A stretch of 36,396 nt of DNA from Chara braunii (Eukaryota; Streptophyta; Charophyceae; Charales; Characeae), in the NCBI GenBank assembly GCA_003427395.1, contig BFEA01000010.1:3494075-3530470 (forward strand), written 5' to 3'. Shown in pieces: positions 20,198-30,436 of the stretch (within the stretch, counting starts at the first letter, position 1; each line of letters opens with the position of its first letter). The position numbers and the translations under genes were made by a program. Below the pieces are notes generated by a model that had not been told where the DNA came from, made no database searches, and saw only the letters and a list, made by a program, of their open reading frames with translations.

Positions 20198-20939
20198 TTT
20201 ATTTATATCGTTTGAGATCACATACTAGAATAGGAATCAGAGTTGGGAAAAAGGGGTGCGAGGCAAAAGAGTGAGGGAGGGGTGCCAACTAGTATGATGG
20301 CTCTTACCTCCTTCAGCCTCCTCCGCTTTCCTATGCCTAAACCCCACATAAGCACATAACCATCTTCAAGCAACATGAGTGAAATAGTATTTTTAAATGG
20401 CTTACTGAGATCAGGACTCATGCGCAAAGGACTCTCATTCCATATTTGATCCATGTAACAGGGCGATTGCGGGAACTCTGCCAGAGTTCAGGCGGAACTC
20501 TGGAGGCAGGGAATGACGAGGTACGTTAATTTGACCCAATTGTTGTTTTAGAACATGACAGGCTACCATCCGTAATGATGCTTATAAGGGTTAGGAATTC
20601 AGGATCGATAAACCCTTCAAAGGTTAAGGGATGGACAAAGGTCTTGGATTGCGGGTAGAAAAAAGACTGGCTGAGTGGAAACTCATTGCTTTTGGGTACA
20701 ACAATGTTGTTGTGCGAGCATTGATTGGAAGTATGGATACAAGGTATCAACCTTCCCCGATCATTCTCTTTATACTACATATAAACAATGATGGGTACCT
20801 TGATTTGAACTTGCTATAATCTACTGTCACAGATCACACCGATCATTCCTCATTATGCATCTGATCCAGCATATGTTCTCGAACTAACAACGATTCAGGG
20901 TTCGAATGCCATCGAAAGCAATGACTTGATCCAGAGATA
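20198..20939. other. No recognisable gene
   Basis: Frames of 60-80 codons on both strands lack motifs. I see no RNA gene. Confidence 0.4.
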
Positions 20940-21640
20940 AGACTTGTGTGGAGGTAAGAATAAGCAGGGAAAACCTGCCTTAACTCCGATGAGCCTTACG
21001 CTTGGTTTGCGGTAAGAGCAGGATCCTTGGACACCCGCCTTATTGAAGGCTAGCCAGTGATAAGAGTAGCAGGGAAATTCTGCCTTATCAGTGACTAGTC
21101 TGACATAAGAGCAGTGAGATTTCAAGGACACCTGCCTTATCACTAATCAATCCAACATTCTTTTCAGTGGTAAGAGTGACAAGGATCCTTGAACATCCGC
21201 CTTATTGAGGGTTAGCCAGTGATAAGAGTAGCAGAGAAATCCAACCTTATCAGTGACTAGTCTGATATAAGAGTAGTGAGGTTTCAAGGACACCTGCCTT
21301 ATCATTGATCTACCTAACATTCTTTTCAGTGGTAAGAGTAGCAAGGATCCTTGGACACCCACCTTATTGAGGGCTAGCCAGTGATAAGAGAAGCAGGGAA
21401 ATCCTGCCTTATCAGTGACTAGTCTGATATAAGAGTAGTGAGGTTTCAATGACACCTGCCTTATCAATAAACATCCTAGCGCTTAGTCAGTGATAAGAAT
21501 AGCAAGGATCCTTGGACACCCGCCTTATTGAGGGCTAGCCTGTGATAAGAGTAGCAGGGAAATCCTGCCTTATCAGTGACTAGTCTGATATAAGAGTAGT
21601 GAGGTTTCAGGGATACATGCCTTATCAGTAACTAGCCATA
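20940..21640. repeat. 162-bp higher-order tandem repeat
   Basis: TAGCC at 21051, 21213, 21375 and 21536 marks a 161-162-bp period, about four units. Each unit consists of three diverged ~50-60-bp sub-units of the form TAAGAGTAG...GCCTTAT. Each sub-unit starts and ends with complementary ATAAG/CTTAT, and one is a clear hairpin (GATAAG...GCAGG...CCTGC CTTATC). The period is 54 codons, so a minus frame stays open across units (21467-21147, 21143-20895). I treat that as a side effect. Confidence 0.9.
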
Positions 21641-22660
21641 GGGTAAGCCTACCGCTAAGTGTGCTTTGGCTCACAAGGGCTAAGACCCACAAGATTTGTC
21701 TTTGTCAAACAAGTTTCAATAACAAGTGGATATATCCTGAATGGTCTGTCATACCATCGCTAACTTTCTTCACAATCTGCATTGTTCAGTCCTAACTAAC
21801 TATCTCTGATTCTACTGAGAGAGGATAAGTAAGATCTTGCCTCAGAGAGAGACTATCCATTTGTCTGATTTCTTTCCTTGAGATTCTTTTCCATATGTTG
21901 AATTGATGATGTGTTCATGTGTGTTCGGAGAAGGAAGGGATCTCAGATAGGATAATCCAGAAAAGGGATAGGAATGAGATAGTGAAAGGGATATGACGAA
22001 TTACTGTGACAGTAAAAAGGTGGGGTGAACTATTATTCATTACTTGAAGCGGAAGGGCAACAGCCCAAACGATTAGTTAAGGATAGGGGTCTGACAGAAA
22101 ACACAGAGTCTAGAAGGAAACTTTCTAGATCTTAGTTAGGAAGAAAGATGTTAAGTTTCTCTTGGACTATGTTGTGTCTAGAGGTTTCGACACTTCGGAG
22201 AACTTACGGGGGAATCCGTAAGAACAACAATTATGTTATCTCTTAATAACAGCTCGGTAGAACTCCGACTCAACTTCCACCGTGGCTTGACACCCACACC
22301 TAAGACAAGACCTAAGAAGGGAACAAATAAATCTTCCCCCTGTATCTATGCTTAAATTGTCCAAATCACACTCTGAAGTTTTCGAAAATGTGTGGGGCTG
22401 GGGTAAAAGGAATCGCGGTTAGGAAGGAATGTTGTTTTCAAGGGTTTGGGGCATGAGTGACATGCTATGAATGGATTAAAGGTTGACGCTCGTAACGCAT
22501 TTTTGTGCCTGCATCTGTATGTGTGTAAGTGATGTCTTGCATCTGCACATGTGTTGGACGTTTGTGCTGTCTTCTGAATTTGGGATCGTCTGAGATATTC
22601 GGGCAAAGGGACACGACAATTGTGAAAGTGAGCTCGACCGCTCAGTCAGCTCCCTTGATT

Positions 22661-22666
<6 letters not shown>
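21641..22666. other. No recognisable gene
   Basis: No motif-bearing frame, RNA gene or repeat was seen. It may be decayed mobile DNA. Confidence 0.4.

Positions 22667-22692
<26 letters not shown>
22667..22692. repeat. (TA)n microsatellite
   Basis: About 13 TA repeats. Confidence 0.95.
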
Positions 22693-22694
<2 letters not shown>

Positions 22695-22730
22695 TGTGAA
22701 TGGGATCGTAGGCCAGCCGGTACCTAGGAA

Positions 22731-23134
22731 CTACGTTGCCACTTGTACGTACCCTCGTACGAGTACGAGCTCGTACTCTTGTACTCGTACGCTACTCGTA
22801 CGCTAGGGGCCCCGTACAATTTTTTTTTTTTTTTTTTTTTAAATCCGATATTATTTATTTTTTCCTCAAATTTTAGTAAGAATCTGAAGATGATGCTCAG
22901 CCAAATGTTGCTTTTTTATGTTGTTGCATCACATATTGTTTTTTCGGACTTTTTAATGCGTTTTTTTTTTTTTTTTTTTTTTTTGCTCTTTCGTACGGGG
23001 ATGTACAAGACGTACAGGTTCCCGTACAGGTTCCTGTACAGGTTTCCGTAAAGGTTCTCGTACAGGTTCCCGTACAGAAATAAGCTGTACGTTTTGTACG
23101 GGAAGCCCCCGTACGTGTACTGTATGCAACGTAG
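22731..23134. mobile_element. hAT-like MITE (non-autonomous DNA transposon)
   Basis: A 404-bp element with 9-bp perfect terminal inverted repeats: CTACGTTGC at 22731 and GCAACGTAG ending at 23134. It is flanked by the 8-bp direct repeat CCTAGGAA (22723-22730 and 23135-23142). Eight-base target duplications are typical of hAT elements. Both subterminal parts are packed with GTAC-centred repeats (22744-22815 and 22990-23120, including a 12-bp GTACAGGTTCCC tandem), which could be transposase sites. The middle holds two T runs and no coding frame. CCTAGG is itself a palindrome, so only the last two bases tell duplication from inverted repeat. Confidence 0.72.
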
Positions 23135-23380
23135 CCTAGGAAGTCATTTTGCATGGGACTTCTTTTGAGAAGAATGAGAGATTACTAAGGGTTTGACTCT
23201 GGCGTTTTCATAAGGTCAACAAAGGGGACATAGAGTCATTGCCATAGTTAGTTAAGCGTGGAAGACTGTCCGAGAAGTCGACCTGATTAGATAGTCGGTC
23301 CTGAGAGTTAGCACCTCGGGACTCAACATACGGGTCAGTCTTAAGGCGTTCTCCCTCGCGTATGCCTATGCTAAGGTGAT

Positions 23381-23679
23381 CGAGAAAACGCCCTCGGTTG
23401 ACCTACCTCTGCGATTGCATGTAAAAGCCTTCGCACGTGGGTCAGTAGCTCAGCAGGGATACACCCACCTAAGGGATGGTGACAGCTCCCGCAGGAGGAG
23501 GTAATGTTGTACCTCGCGGGATCCCTAGCCTGTCGTAGGGAGTCGCGAGAGGTATAGCACGCGCGCATGGTCGGAGTTGGTATTGCGTAAAGTGACAAAA
23601 AGATACTCCCGCGTGACACGACCGTGAGATCCGACACAAAACTACTTTGTGTCTGGGTGAAGGACCACCGCGCGCGACA
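23381..23679 (+). repeat. 3' portion of the 5' LTR of retroelement 2
   Basis: Shares the ~85-bp block at 23381-23465 with element 1 and ends CGCGACA two bases before the PBS. An internal imperfect stem pairs TACCTCGCG (about 23510) with CGCGAGAGGTA (about 23545). Its 5' boundary may lie near or before the MITE; it was not found. Confidence 0.75.
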
Positions 23680-23681
23680 GG

Positions 23682-23699
23682 TGACGCCGTTGCCGGGGA
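23682..23699 (+). promoter_or_regulatory. Primer-binding site of retroelement 2 (tRNA-Asp type)
   Basis: TGACGCCGTTGCCGGGGA is complementary to the plant tRNA-Asp 3' end with one mismatch (canonical TGGCGCC...). This is the priming site for minus-strand DNA synthesis. Confidence 0.88.
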
Positions 23700-23911
23700 T
23701 CTCGTTTTTAGCCGAGGTCCTTGGTGAGTGAACTCGGGTAAAGCAAGATCCAGGCAGAACGACAATTATTAAAAAGTCGGTAATTAACTAAGACTCTAAG
23801 TAGAATACGGTAACTTGGATAGTTGGTGACGAATAGTTGTTCCAAATAAATCAGTGTGTAAGATAGAGACGAGAAGTACTATTGTCCTGCTTATACTAAG
23901 AGTTAACAAAT

Positions 23912-24409
23912 ATGACCCCTAAGGGCCGTAGGACCGGAACTGGTAGAGGAAGAGACGGCAGGCAGGGGAAGGCGCCTGAAAGGCCTATAGACTTGACCAA
24001 AGAAAGGGAGGAGTGGAAAGAAGATGATGAAGGACTAGAAGAGAAGGACGAAGGGTTAAGGGCGAGACGGTATCGGGAGGAGAGGCGCATGCATATCCCA
24101 AATCCTGACGAAATGGCATATTACTCATATAGGTATGCAAAGCGTTACGGAGAATCCCCACCATGCTTCGAGCTGCCTAGTCGCTCGCATCATAGCCCTT
24201 ACCCTCTGTCTCAAGAGAGGCAGCTGACCATCCTTCCCCCGCCTCACCAACAAGGGTCCCGCGAGATACCACGTGTACCTGATCCTCCTGTGGTTTCGCA
24301 GTCTACGTCCACTGATAGGAGGATGTGCCTATCACTCCTAATGTTTATATTCTGTAAGTTAGAAATCTGTGGGTTGATATTTTACTTGTTGTATAAAAAA
24401 GTTATATAA
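23912..24409 (+). pseudogene. Pre-gag ORF, basic N-terminal part (unknown family)
   Basis: A 165-codon frame starting 213 bases after the PBS, so it would be the first ORF on the element RNA. It is strongly basic and then charged (KGRRTGTGRGRDGRQGK, KEREEWKEDDEGLEEKDE), followed by a Pro-rich part (ILPPPHQQGSREI). The last ~25 residues look like read-through after a frameshift near 24325. Another frame there continues as DVPITPNVYIL with stops. It probably formed the N-terminus of the protein whose duplicated domain follows at 24543. No known domain is recognised; an RNA-binding or nuclear role is only a guess from charge. Confidence 0.55.
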
Positions 24410-24542
24410 GGGTCCAAAAAGGGTTGGAGAAGGTGGCAGAATAAAAAGGGAAAACTAGTCAGAATCTAGGGTTGAAAGTCTGATGGAAGAATGTGGGCTG
24501 GCTTGTATTGTGTAGTAGGTGGAGTATACCAAAGAAAAAAAG

Positions 24543-25286
24543 ATGGCTTCTGCCCGATATCAAATCACGATCAGAGAGCCCGTGCAAATGAGACGTGGCC
24601 TTATGATGAATCTTCCCAGTCGCCACGAAGAGAATGAAGAGACAGGGTATTGTTGGGGGATTTCTGTAGGGGAACAAACTTTCATCTAGATTGAGTCTGG
24701 ATGGGTTAGAGGCGAAAACTGTGCGGTAGAGAGGGTTACCCTGTACATCACATCAGAGAATATGCAAGCTATCATAATAAATTTAGTATTAGGTGTTGAT
24801 CGATCTCTTTCTACACTATTATGGATAACAGAGTCAGTGCTCGAGTCTAGAAGAAGAGATGCTAGTATGAATGGATTTGAAAGGGTCATAGGAACTGTGA
24901 GGGTAAGGAAGGCAAGCGAATTTCTTCCGCCAGCAGCATATCTAAGAGGGACCCTCCCCATGTTCATCGTAGATACAACTTTCGGAGGGAGTACCCGAGT
25001 GGAAAGGGCTGCGGAAACCGCAATGGCAATACCTGAGAGAGAATAATACGCATCCACCTCTCTGCTGGTATACTACATATACCTAGAGATAGGGCATTTG
25101 ATTGAAGAAAGGGATCGACAAATTATACTATCACAGGTCGAATTGTATGCACGTCAATACGATTGGGCAGATAGGCATGTCTACTGGAAAGAACTGAAGC
25201 AGGGGATCCTCGATCAAATAGGAAGGGGTGCTTGGGAAAGACTGAGATAGAGAGTTATTGAGAAATGGATATTGAGCGGTTACTAA
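24543..25286 (+). pseudogene. Pre-gag accessory protein, domain copy I
   Basis: A single frame from the ATG at 24543, interrupted by TAG (24687), TAA (25044), TAG (25248) and TAA (25284). Between the stops it reads as ordinary globular protein: YCWGISVGEQTF, VERVTLYITSENMQ, STLLWITESVLESRR, SEFLPPAAYLRGTLPMF and VYYIYLEIGHLIEE. The same series recurs in the same order in copy II, 788 bases downstream, so this is an old internal duplication. TAG at 24687 sits where copy II has Trp. Function is unknown; no enzyme motif, signal peptide or membrane segment was seen. It lies between PBS and gag, the place where plant Ogre elements carry their extra ORF1, but I see no specific similarity. Confidence 0.65.
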
Positions 25287-25330
25287 GAAAGGAAAGGTTC
25301 TTTCTTTGGCTGTTGTAACAGGAGTACCAA

Positions 25331-26073
25331 GATGGCTCCTTTAATATGGTTCGCTGATCGGAGTTTTCTGATCATCCTGCCCGAACCAAAGGAAGGAGGG
25401 GTTAAGATGACACTGTCGAAGAGAACGATAGATCTGGATGAAGAATTAGACTCATGGTGTGGGATACCGATAGGACAGGAAACCTTCCTTTGGATAGAAA
25501 CTGGGTGAACCACAAGGGAAAGGCAGACAATAGTAAAGGTGACACTTTATCTACCGGCCCTTCTCTGGAGTGCACACTCGATCGATCTTGCGATAGGGGA
25601 AAGCCGCCCCGTCTCTAAATACGTGTTGATAGTCGGAATGACCCTTGACACATTTTCAAGGAAGATGTATTGGGAAAAAAAGGGGAGGTTATAAAATCGA
25701 TCGATGCTAAGTGGGCAGCCGAATTCACATATCCGACAAGGTACATAAAGACCACTCTTTCGAATTTCGTAATTGAGTACTCGCAACACAATCGGTTCCA
25801 AAGATGGGCTTCGAGTTCGAGGCGTCGGAAGTTGTTTACCGTCTATACTTAGAAATGAGACCAAGATTAAAAAAAAAGGACTTCTATAACGTACTATGCG
25901 TGGTAAACACGTACCTACGGATCTACCAGTTTGAAGATATCTCGACCTACTGACGCAATCTTTGCCGGGAGGCATGTATTGAAGAATTTATACATGAAAT
26001 CTCTTCTTTATTTGGTATGGTTAGAAGTTTTTGGCACGGGGACTGGGTGCTCGTAGAAGAAATACTCGGTTGA
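25331..26073 (+). pseudogene. Pre-gag accessory protein, domain copy II
   Basis: Almost the same length as copy I. Matching motifs in order are WCGIPIGQETFLWIETG, IVKVTLYLPALLW, SKYVLIVGMTLDTFSRK, AEFTYPTRYIKTTLSNF, EVVYRLYLEM, ISSLFGMVRSFW and HGDWVLVEEILG. The frame changes in an A-run near 25675 and again near 25800; stops occur at 25506 and about 25951. After it (26080-26183) a short stretch, RVIIIDKSKGYVKIVTKR, resembles the domain start again, hinting at a third, partial copy directly before gag. The minus-strand ORFs at 11071-9993 appear to be relatives. Function is unknown. Confidence 0.65.
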
Positions 26074-26231
26074 GAGAAAAGGGATATGAAAAGTCATGTA
26101 GGGTAATAATAATTGACAAGAGTAAAGGATATGTCAAGATAGTGACGAAGAGGGTGGATCAATGGTCGTTTTGTGTGTCTTAACAGGGTCTACGGTCTAG
26201 CAGGAACCGAGAAAAAAAAAAAAGGGAAAAG

Positions 26232-27052
26232 ATGGGTGATGCCAGCGCCAATGGAGGGCCGCCAATCACCGCGGCGGAAATCGTCAAGTTACTAGAAAAG
26301 ATAACGATAAAGAGGTCTAACCTACCGATAATAAACTTCCCTTTCAAGGGAGATAGGGTGACTCATTGGTTGAAACTGCTCGAGCAAATCTTCAACCAGT
26401 TGACACCTGCCGAGAAGTTTGCCCAGTTGTTCGAATACGTATGGTGGGAGTGCATCTCTGACGTAGAAGAGGTAGTGAGAAAGTCCAACAATGATTGGGC
26501 TGAGTTTAAAAGGGGCATGCAAAAGACGTTGACCATCTCTATAACATAAACAGAGATGACTTCACTACGATCAGGACGTTCGCCAACACATTCGAAAAGA
26601 CAGCCGAGAGGGTCCCGGGACTGTCTGAAGAAATGCAGTGCGTCATATTCCTAGGGAAATTCTCTGGGTATGAGGCGATGGAACTAACTCGAGGGGGAGC
26701 CGCCGGGAGGAAGACAACCTGGAAAACCATCAAAAGGAACATCGTGGCGGAAGACATGAACCAAGTGTTCCATCACCAAATCAAGGTCGAACGAAAGAAA
26801 AGAAGGGCAGTAGGAATGATCTAAGGAACGGATAGGGTTTTTGGAGGAGTGTTGAGCAATATGGCAAATGAGATAAAAGTGTTTAGGGAAAGAGTGACAC
26901 CATCGAAAGTGTTAACAGTGACACAACCATCAGGAAAAAAAAGGAAGGAAGAGGAAGATGGAGAGGAAGAGGTAGAAGATGGAGAACCAGAAGGAACGGG
27001 CAAAATGACCAAGTGTCAGAGGAAGGCTAAAAATATCGCTATCGGAGGATAA
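26232..27052 (+). pseudogene. Retroelement 2 Gag, N-terminal and core part
   Basis: The start ATG at 26232 opens a 105-codon frame with the Gag core: PIINFPFKGDRVTHWLKL, QLFEYVWWECISDVEEVV and NNDWAEFKRGM. These align with element 1. A frameshift at about 26540 moves to the frame that then carries all later parts, through stops TAA 26822 and TAA 27050 (FANTFEKTAERVPGLSEEM, then lysine/glutamate-rich tail). An A-run precedes the ATG (26212-26222). Gag builds the particle. Confidence 0.85.
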
Positions 27053-27142
27053 GGCTCGGGAAAAGGGCTAGTAACTCAACAAGCGATAGTCAAGTATGGA
27101 CAAGAGCCGTCAACAAGGACAACACGATGTGGTCAATGGCCC

Positions 27143-28924
27143 ATGGGTCCGCCTATGGGAGCATGGCCTGGGTACTTCCCGATAGGGTCATGGCCTACGC
27201 AGGGTCCATATCCTATGTTACCCCATAATCAGAATTTGGGAGGAGACCAAAACACGGGACAACTCCAACTAACCGGGCAGAACCAACCAGGATCGAGTCG
27301 GCAAGGAGGACAAAACCAGAACAGGTCCCAAGGACAAGGACAAGGACAAGGACATAGAAGAGGTAGGAATGCTGGTAGAAATCAGGGACCAGGGGAACGA
27401 GGAGTAGGAAATAGAGGAAGTGGGTATCAAGGTGGAAACTGGGGGCAGCTCCAAGGGGGTGCGAATCCGGTAGGGCAAGAATACCAGCAGGGGTATGGTC
27501 GTGGTTACGACCAAGGCTATGGAAGGGGGTTTCGTAGAGGAAATGGATCATGGAACGGACAGGGTTTTGGCAGAGGATGGATAGACTATAACGAATGCAT
27601 TTGTACCCAATGTGGGATCAAAGGACACACAGTAAAGCGATGCCACGTCAGGAAGCTCGACGAGCGCGATGGACTCATAACATCGAACATAGATGGCGAG
27701 GTGTTTGACAGAACAGGAAGACCGATCGATCCTGAGATTCCGGGAGGCACTAGAAAAGAGGCCCTTCACATAGCCACGCTAGGTCCTAACACCCCGGAAA
27801 TGTTCAGAATGTGGCAAGGAAAGGAAGGATCAGTCGTACGGGTGGAAGATGTAACTGAACTAGAAGAAAAACTGAGCAGGATGAGGATCAAAGAAAGCAA
27901 GGAAGAAGTACCCCTTGTGGAAGAAGAAGCAGAAGAGGATGACGTTAGGATTAACGTCAGGGACACGTTTGATAGGATGGAGGACTTAGTGAATAAGATG
28001 CAAAGACTGCATTTGAGGCTTCAAGGGATATGTGAAGAAGCGGGGGAAGAAGGGGCTGGGTTCCCGAAAGTGTTTACCATGGGACGTGGAGGATTGGGAG
28101 ATGGGCCAAATGAGCCCAACCCAAGAATGCTGAGGGCGAACATGGCCGCAAAGAATAGTGGGGGTCAAAGAAGCGTGAGAGGAACGATTCTGTTCGCTAC
28201 AAGAAGACCTGCAGAAGAGAATCCTTCAAAGGAGCAAGCCCAGACTTCCCAGCCTGCAGAGGAAGAACCACCTATCATGGTAGAGGGTGATGAAGACGAG
28301 GATGAAAAGATTAGGGAGGAAAAAGAGAGGCAGGCGAAAATCAGGGCTAAGAGAAGGAAAGGTGAAGTTAAAGAAGGAAGGTCCAAAAATGACGAAGCGC
28401 CAAGCAAAAAGAGAAAGTACCAGACGTCGATCGAAGAAGGGGTAGACTTGGAAGGTCTAGTAAATAAGCTGCTAGAAGATCACAATGAATTGCTAAATCT
28501 GAAGGAAATTCTAGCTTCGGCTCCTAAGTTAAGAGAAATGGTGAAGGCAAGGTTATCACGCCAGAGAGTGGCCTCGGTCCGGATGGGGGACCTGATTCCC
28601 AAGGAGGCCAACTGGAGTGTGGCAGAAAGCAAAATGGACTGGAAGTTCGTGGGAACAGGGTCCATTGATGTCATGATAAAGGGAAAGATGTGTCCTGGGA
28701 TGGTCGACACCGGAGCAGAAATGAGCATTATAAACGGAGAAACGGCGGTGAAACTAGGACTGGAGGTAGATGAAAACGACTGCGGGTTTCTCAATGGAGT
28801 CAGCGGCAAGACCGGGTACACGGGGGTTGCATCGAATGTGGTGATAGAGATTGAAAGAGTCAAGATACGTACGTGTTTCTACGTCATGCCCAACTTGGAT
28901 CTTCCAATATTATTGGGCAGGTGA
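27143..28924 (+). pseudogene. Retroelement 2 Gag nucleocapsid, linker and protease
   Basis: A 593-codon open frame in phase with the Gag part upstream. Residues ~40-150 are Q/G/R-rich, with a tandem GGACAA stretch in the DNA. A CCHC knuckle CTQCGIKGHTVKRC lies at residues 154-167 (27602-27643), which would bind RNA. An acidic, lysine-rich linker follows. The protease active site is GMVDTGAEMS (Asp at 28706-28708), with the strand LDLPILLGR at the end. TGA at 28922-28924 ends the frame inside the protease tail, where element 1 has Ala. This is the best-preserved coding stretch in the window. Confidence 0.9.
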
Positions 28925-28951
28925 TTCCTGTGCAGATCCGAGTCGCTCATT

Positions 28952-29425
28952 ATGAACAAGCACGACGACACCATGTTCGTCATCTTGTGCGATCTTGCCT
29001 GTGGGAACTTTGAGGTTATCACCTGTAGGAATACCGTCTCACACAGCTCGAAGAACAGGCTCAATGCCGGATCCTACACGTTCGAGGAGTCTCGGAATAG
29101 GAGGAAAACTGGAATGGGAAGAAGGAGAAGAAGAGTCAGATGATGAGGAAGCTAAAGGGCTTGTACTGAGCCTAACTAATATCAGTGACGCAGTGGAACT
29201 GGTATCAGCTTATAGGATGGCTGATCCAGACGCAGTCAGGACACTCATAGAAAGGATCCAAGACGATCCAGAAGGGGGAAGAGTCGATCTCGTTTACCGG
29301 CCGCCTCCTTCTTCTCAGGTAATAGTGCCGCATGCGCCGAATGCTCAAGCTGCAGGTCAACATTTTTTAGGAGTGGGCTCAAGCAGGGCTCCAAAAGGAG
29401 GTACAAGTCACCCTGTGCCAGTTCT
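28952..29425 (+). pseudogene. Retroelement 2 protease-RT linker
   Basis: Begins NKHDDTMFVILCDLACGNFE, matching element 1, and changes frame near 29095. The new frame reads LTNISDAVELVSAYRM, in parallel with PNISQAIEFVATDW of element 1. No catalytic domain is recognised. Confidence 0.75.
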
Positions 29426-30434
29426 AGTGAGTCAGGAAGAATGGGTGTATTATGATCAGGAAAGAGAACTGATACAGCGAATGAGGAAAGGCATCCAGAA
29501 TGGGCCTTGTCGTATCGACGATGAGACTGAGAAAGAACTGATAATAGGGAAACCTGGGTTTCTGACAAGGCAAAAAGAGGACTTGGTGAAAGAACTGATA
29601 CGTGAAAAACATGGGGCATATGCCCTCAACGATGATCAACGTGGGAGGCTGGATGTGGACAAGATCGAAATGATCCGCATTCATACTGTACCTCACGAAC
29701 CATGGAATGTTCGAGGAGCTAAGTATCCCAACCCTGAGGATCGCAGAAGGGTGGTAGAATACCTAGATGAAAACATCCGTACGGATGTTGCAGGATATTC
29801 GAGTGGACTGTACGCGTCTCCCTGGTTCTGTTTTGTAAAGCCGAACGGAGTACTCGGATGAGTACAAGACCTCCAGCGAGTGAATGCGATAACCGTAAGG
29901 GATGCTGGAGGGTTACCTAACGCAGACCAGTAGTCAGAAGCTTGTGCAGAGAGGTCGATCGTCGCACTCATCGACCTCTACTCCGGGTATGATCAGTTTC
30001 CAGTCTATCCGGCAGACCGTCCCATCACTGCAATGCACACGCCAAGGGGATTGGTCCATATGAATGTCGCACCGCAAGGATGGACCAATGCTGTGGTCAT
30101 GGTGCAAAAAAACATGATCAGAGTGATGCAGCCCATCAACCCTCAGATCACTGAGTCGTACATAGATGATCTTGCAGTTAAGGGTCCGATAGAGAAGGAT
30201 GAGTCCGAAGTGGCTCAAGGGGTGAGAAGGTTTGTATGGGAACATGTTCAAGGGTTAATAGAAGTCTTCTCTCTACTGGAAGAGTATAACCTCACCGCCA
30301 GTGGAGTGAAGTCGAGACATTGCGTAAAGGAGGTAACCATTCTAGGATACATTTGCAACGAGCATGGTCGGCGCCCTGATAAGAAGAAGACCAATAAAAT
30401 CCTGGAATGACCCACTCCTTTCAGAAATGTGGGT
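29426..30434 (+). pseudogene. Retroelement 2 reverse transcriptase, 3'-truncated
   Basis: The Gypsy RT has VHTVPHEPWNVRG, YASPWFCFVKPNG, LIDLYSGYDQFPV, MHTPRGLVHMN, catalytic YIDD (30159-30170) and TILGYICNEHGRR. In-frame stops occur at 29859 (TGA where element 1 has Trp), 29932 (TAG where element 1 has Leu) and 30408 (TGA where element 1 has Trp). After PTPFRNVGE the similarity ends abruptly at about 30434. No RNase H or integrase follows anywhere in the window, so the element was cut here by deletion or insertion. Confidence 0.92.
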
Positions 30435-30436
30435 GA

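Noticed and set aside
20895-21467. Minus-strand repeated peptide of 54 residues
   Set aside because: The satellite period is a multiple of three, so the frame stays open by arithmetic. No motif, start context or expression evidence.
2464-30434. UGA recoded as Trp, because several TGA codons replace conserved Trp
   Set aside because: Normal TGG Trp codons abound in the same genes, and TAA, TAG and frameshifts also occur. Decay explains the pattern.
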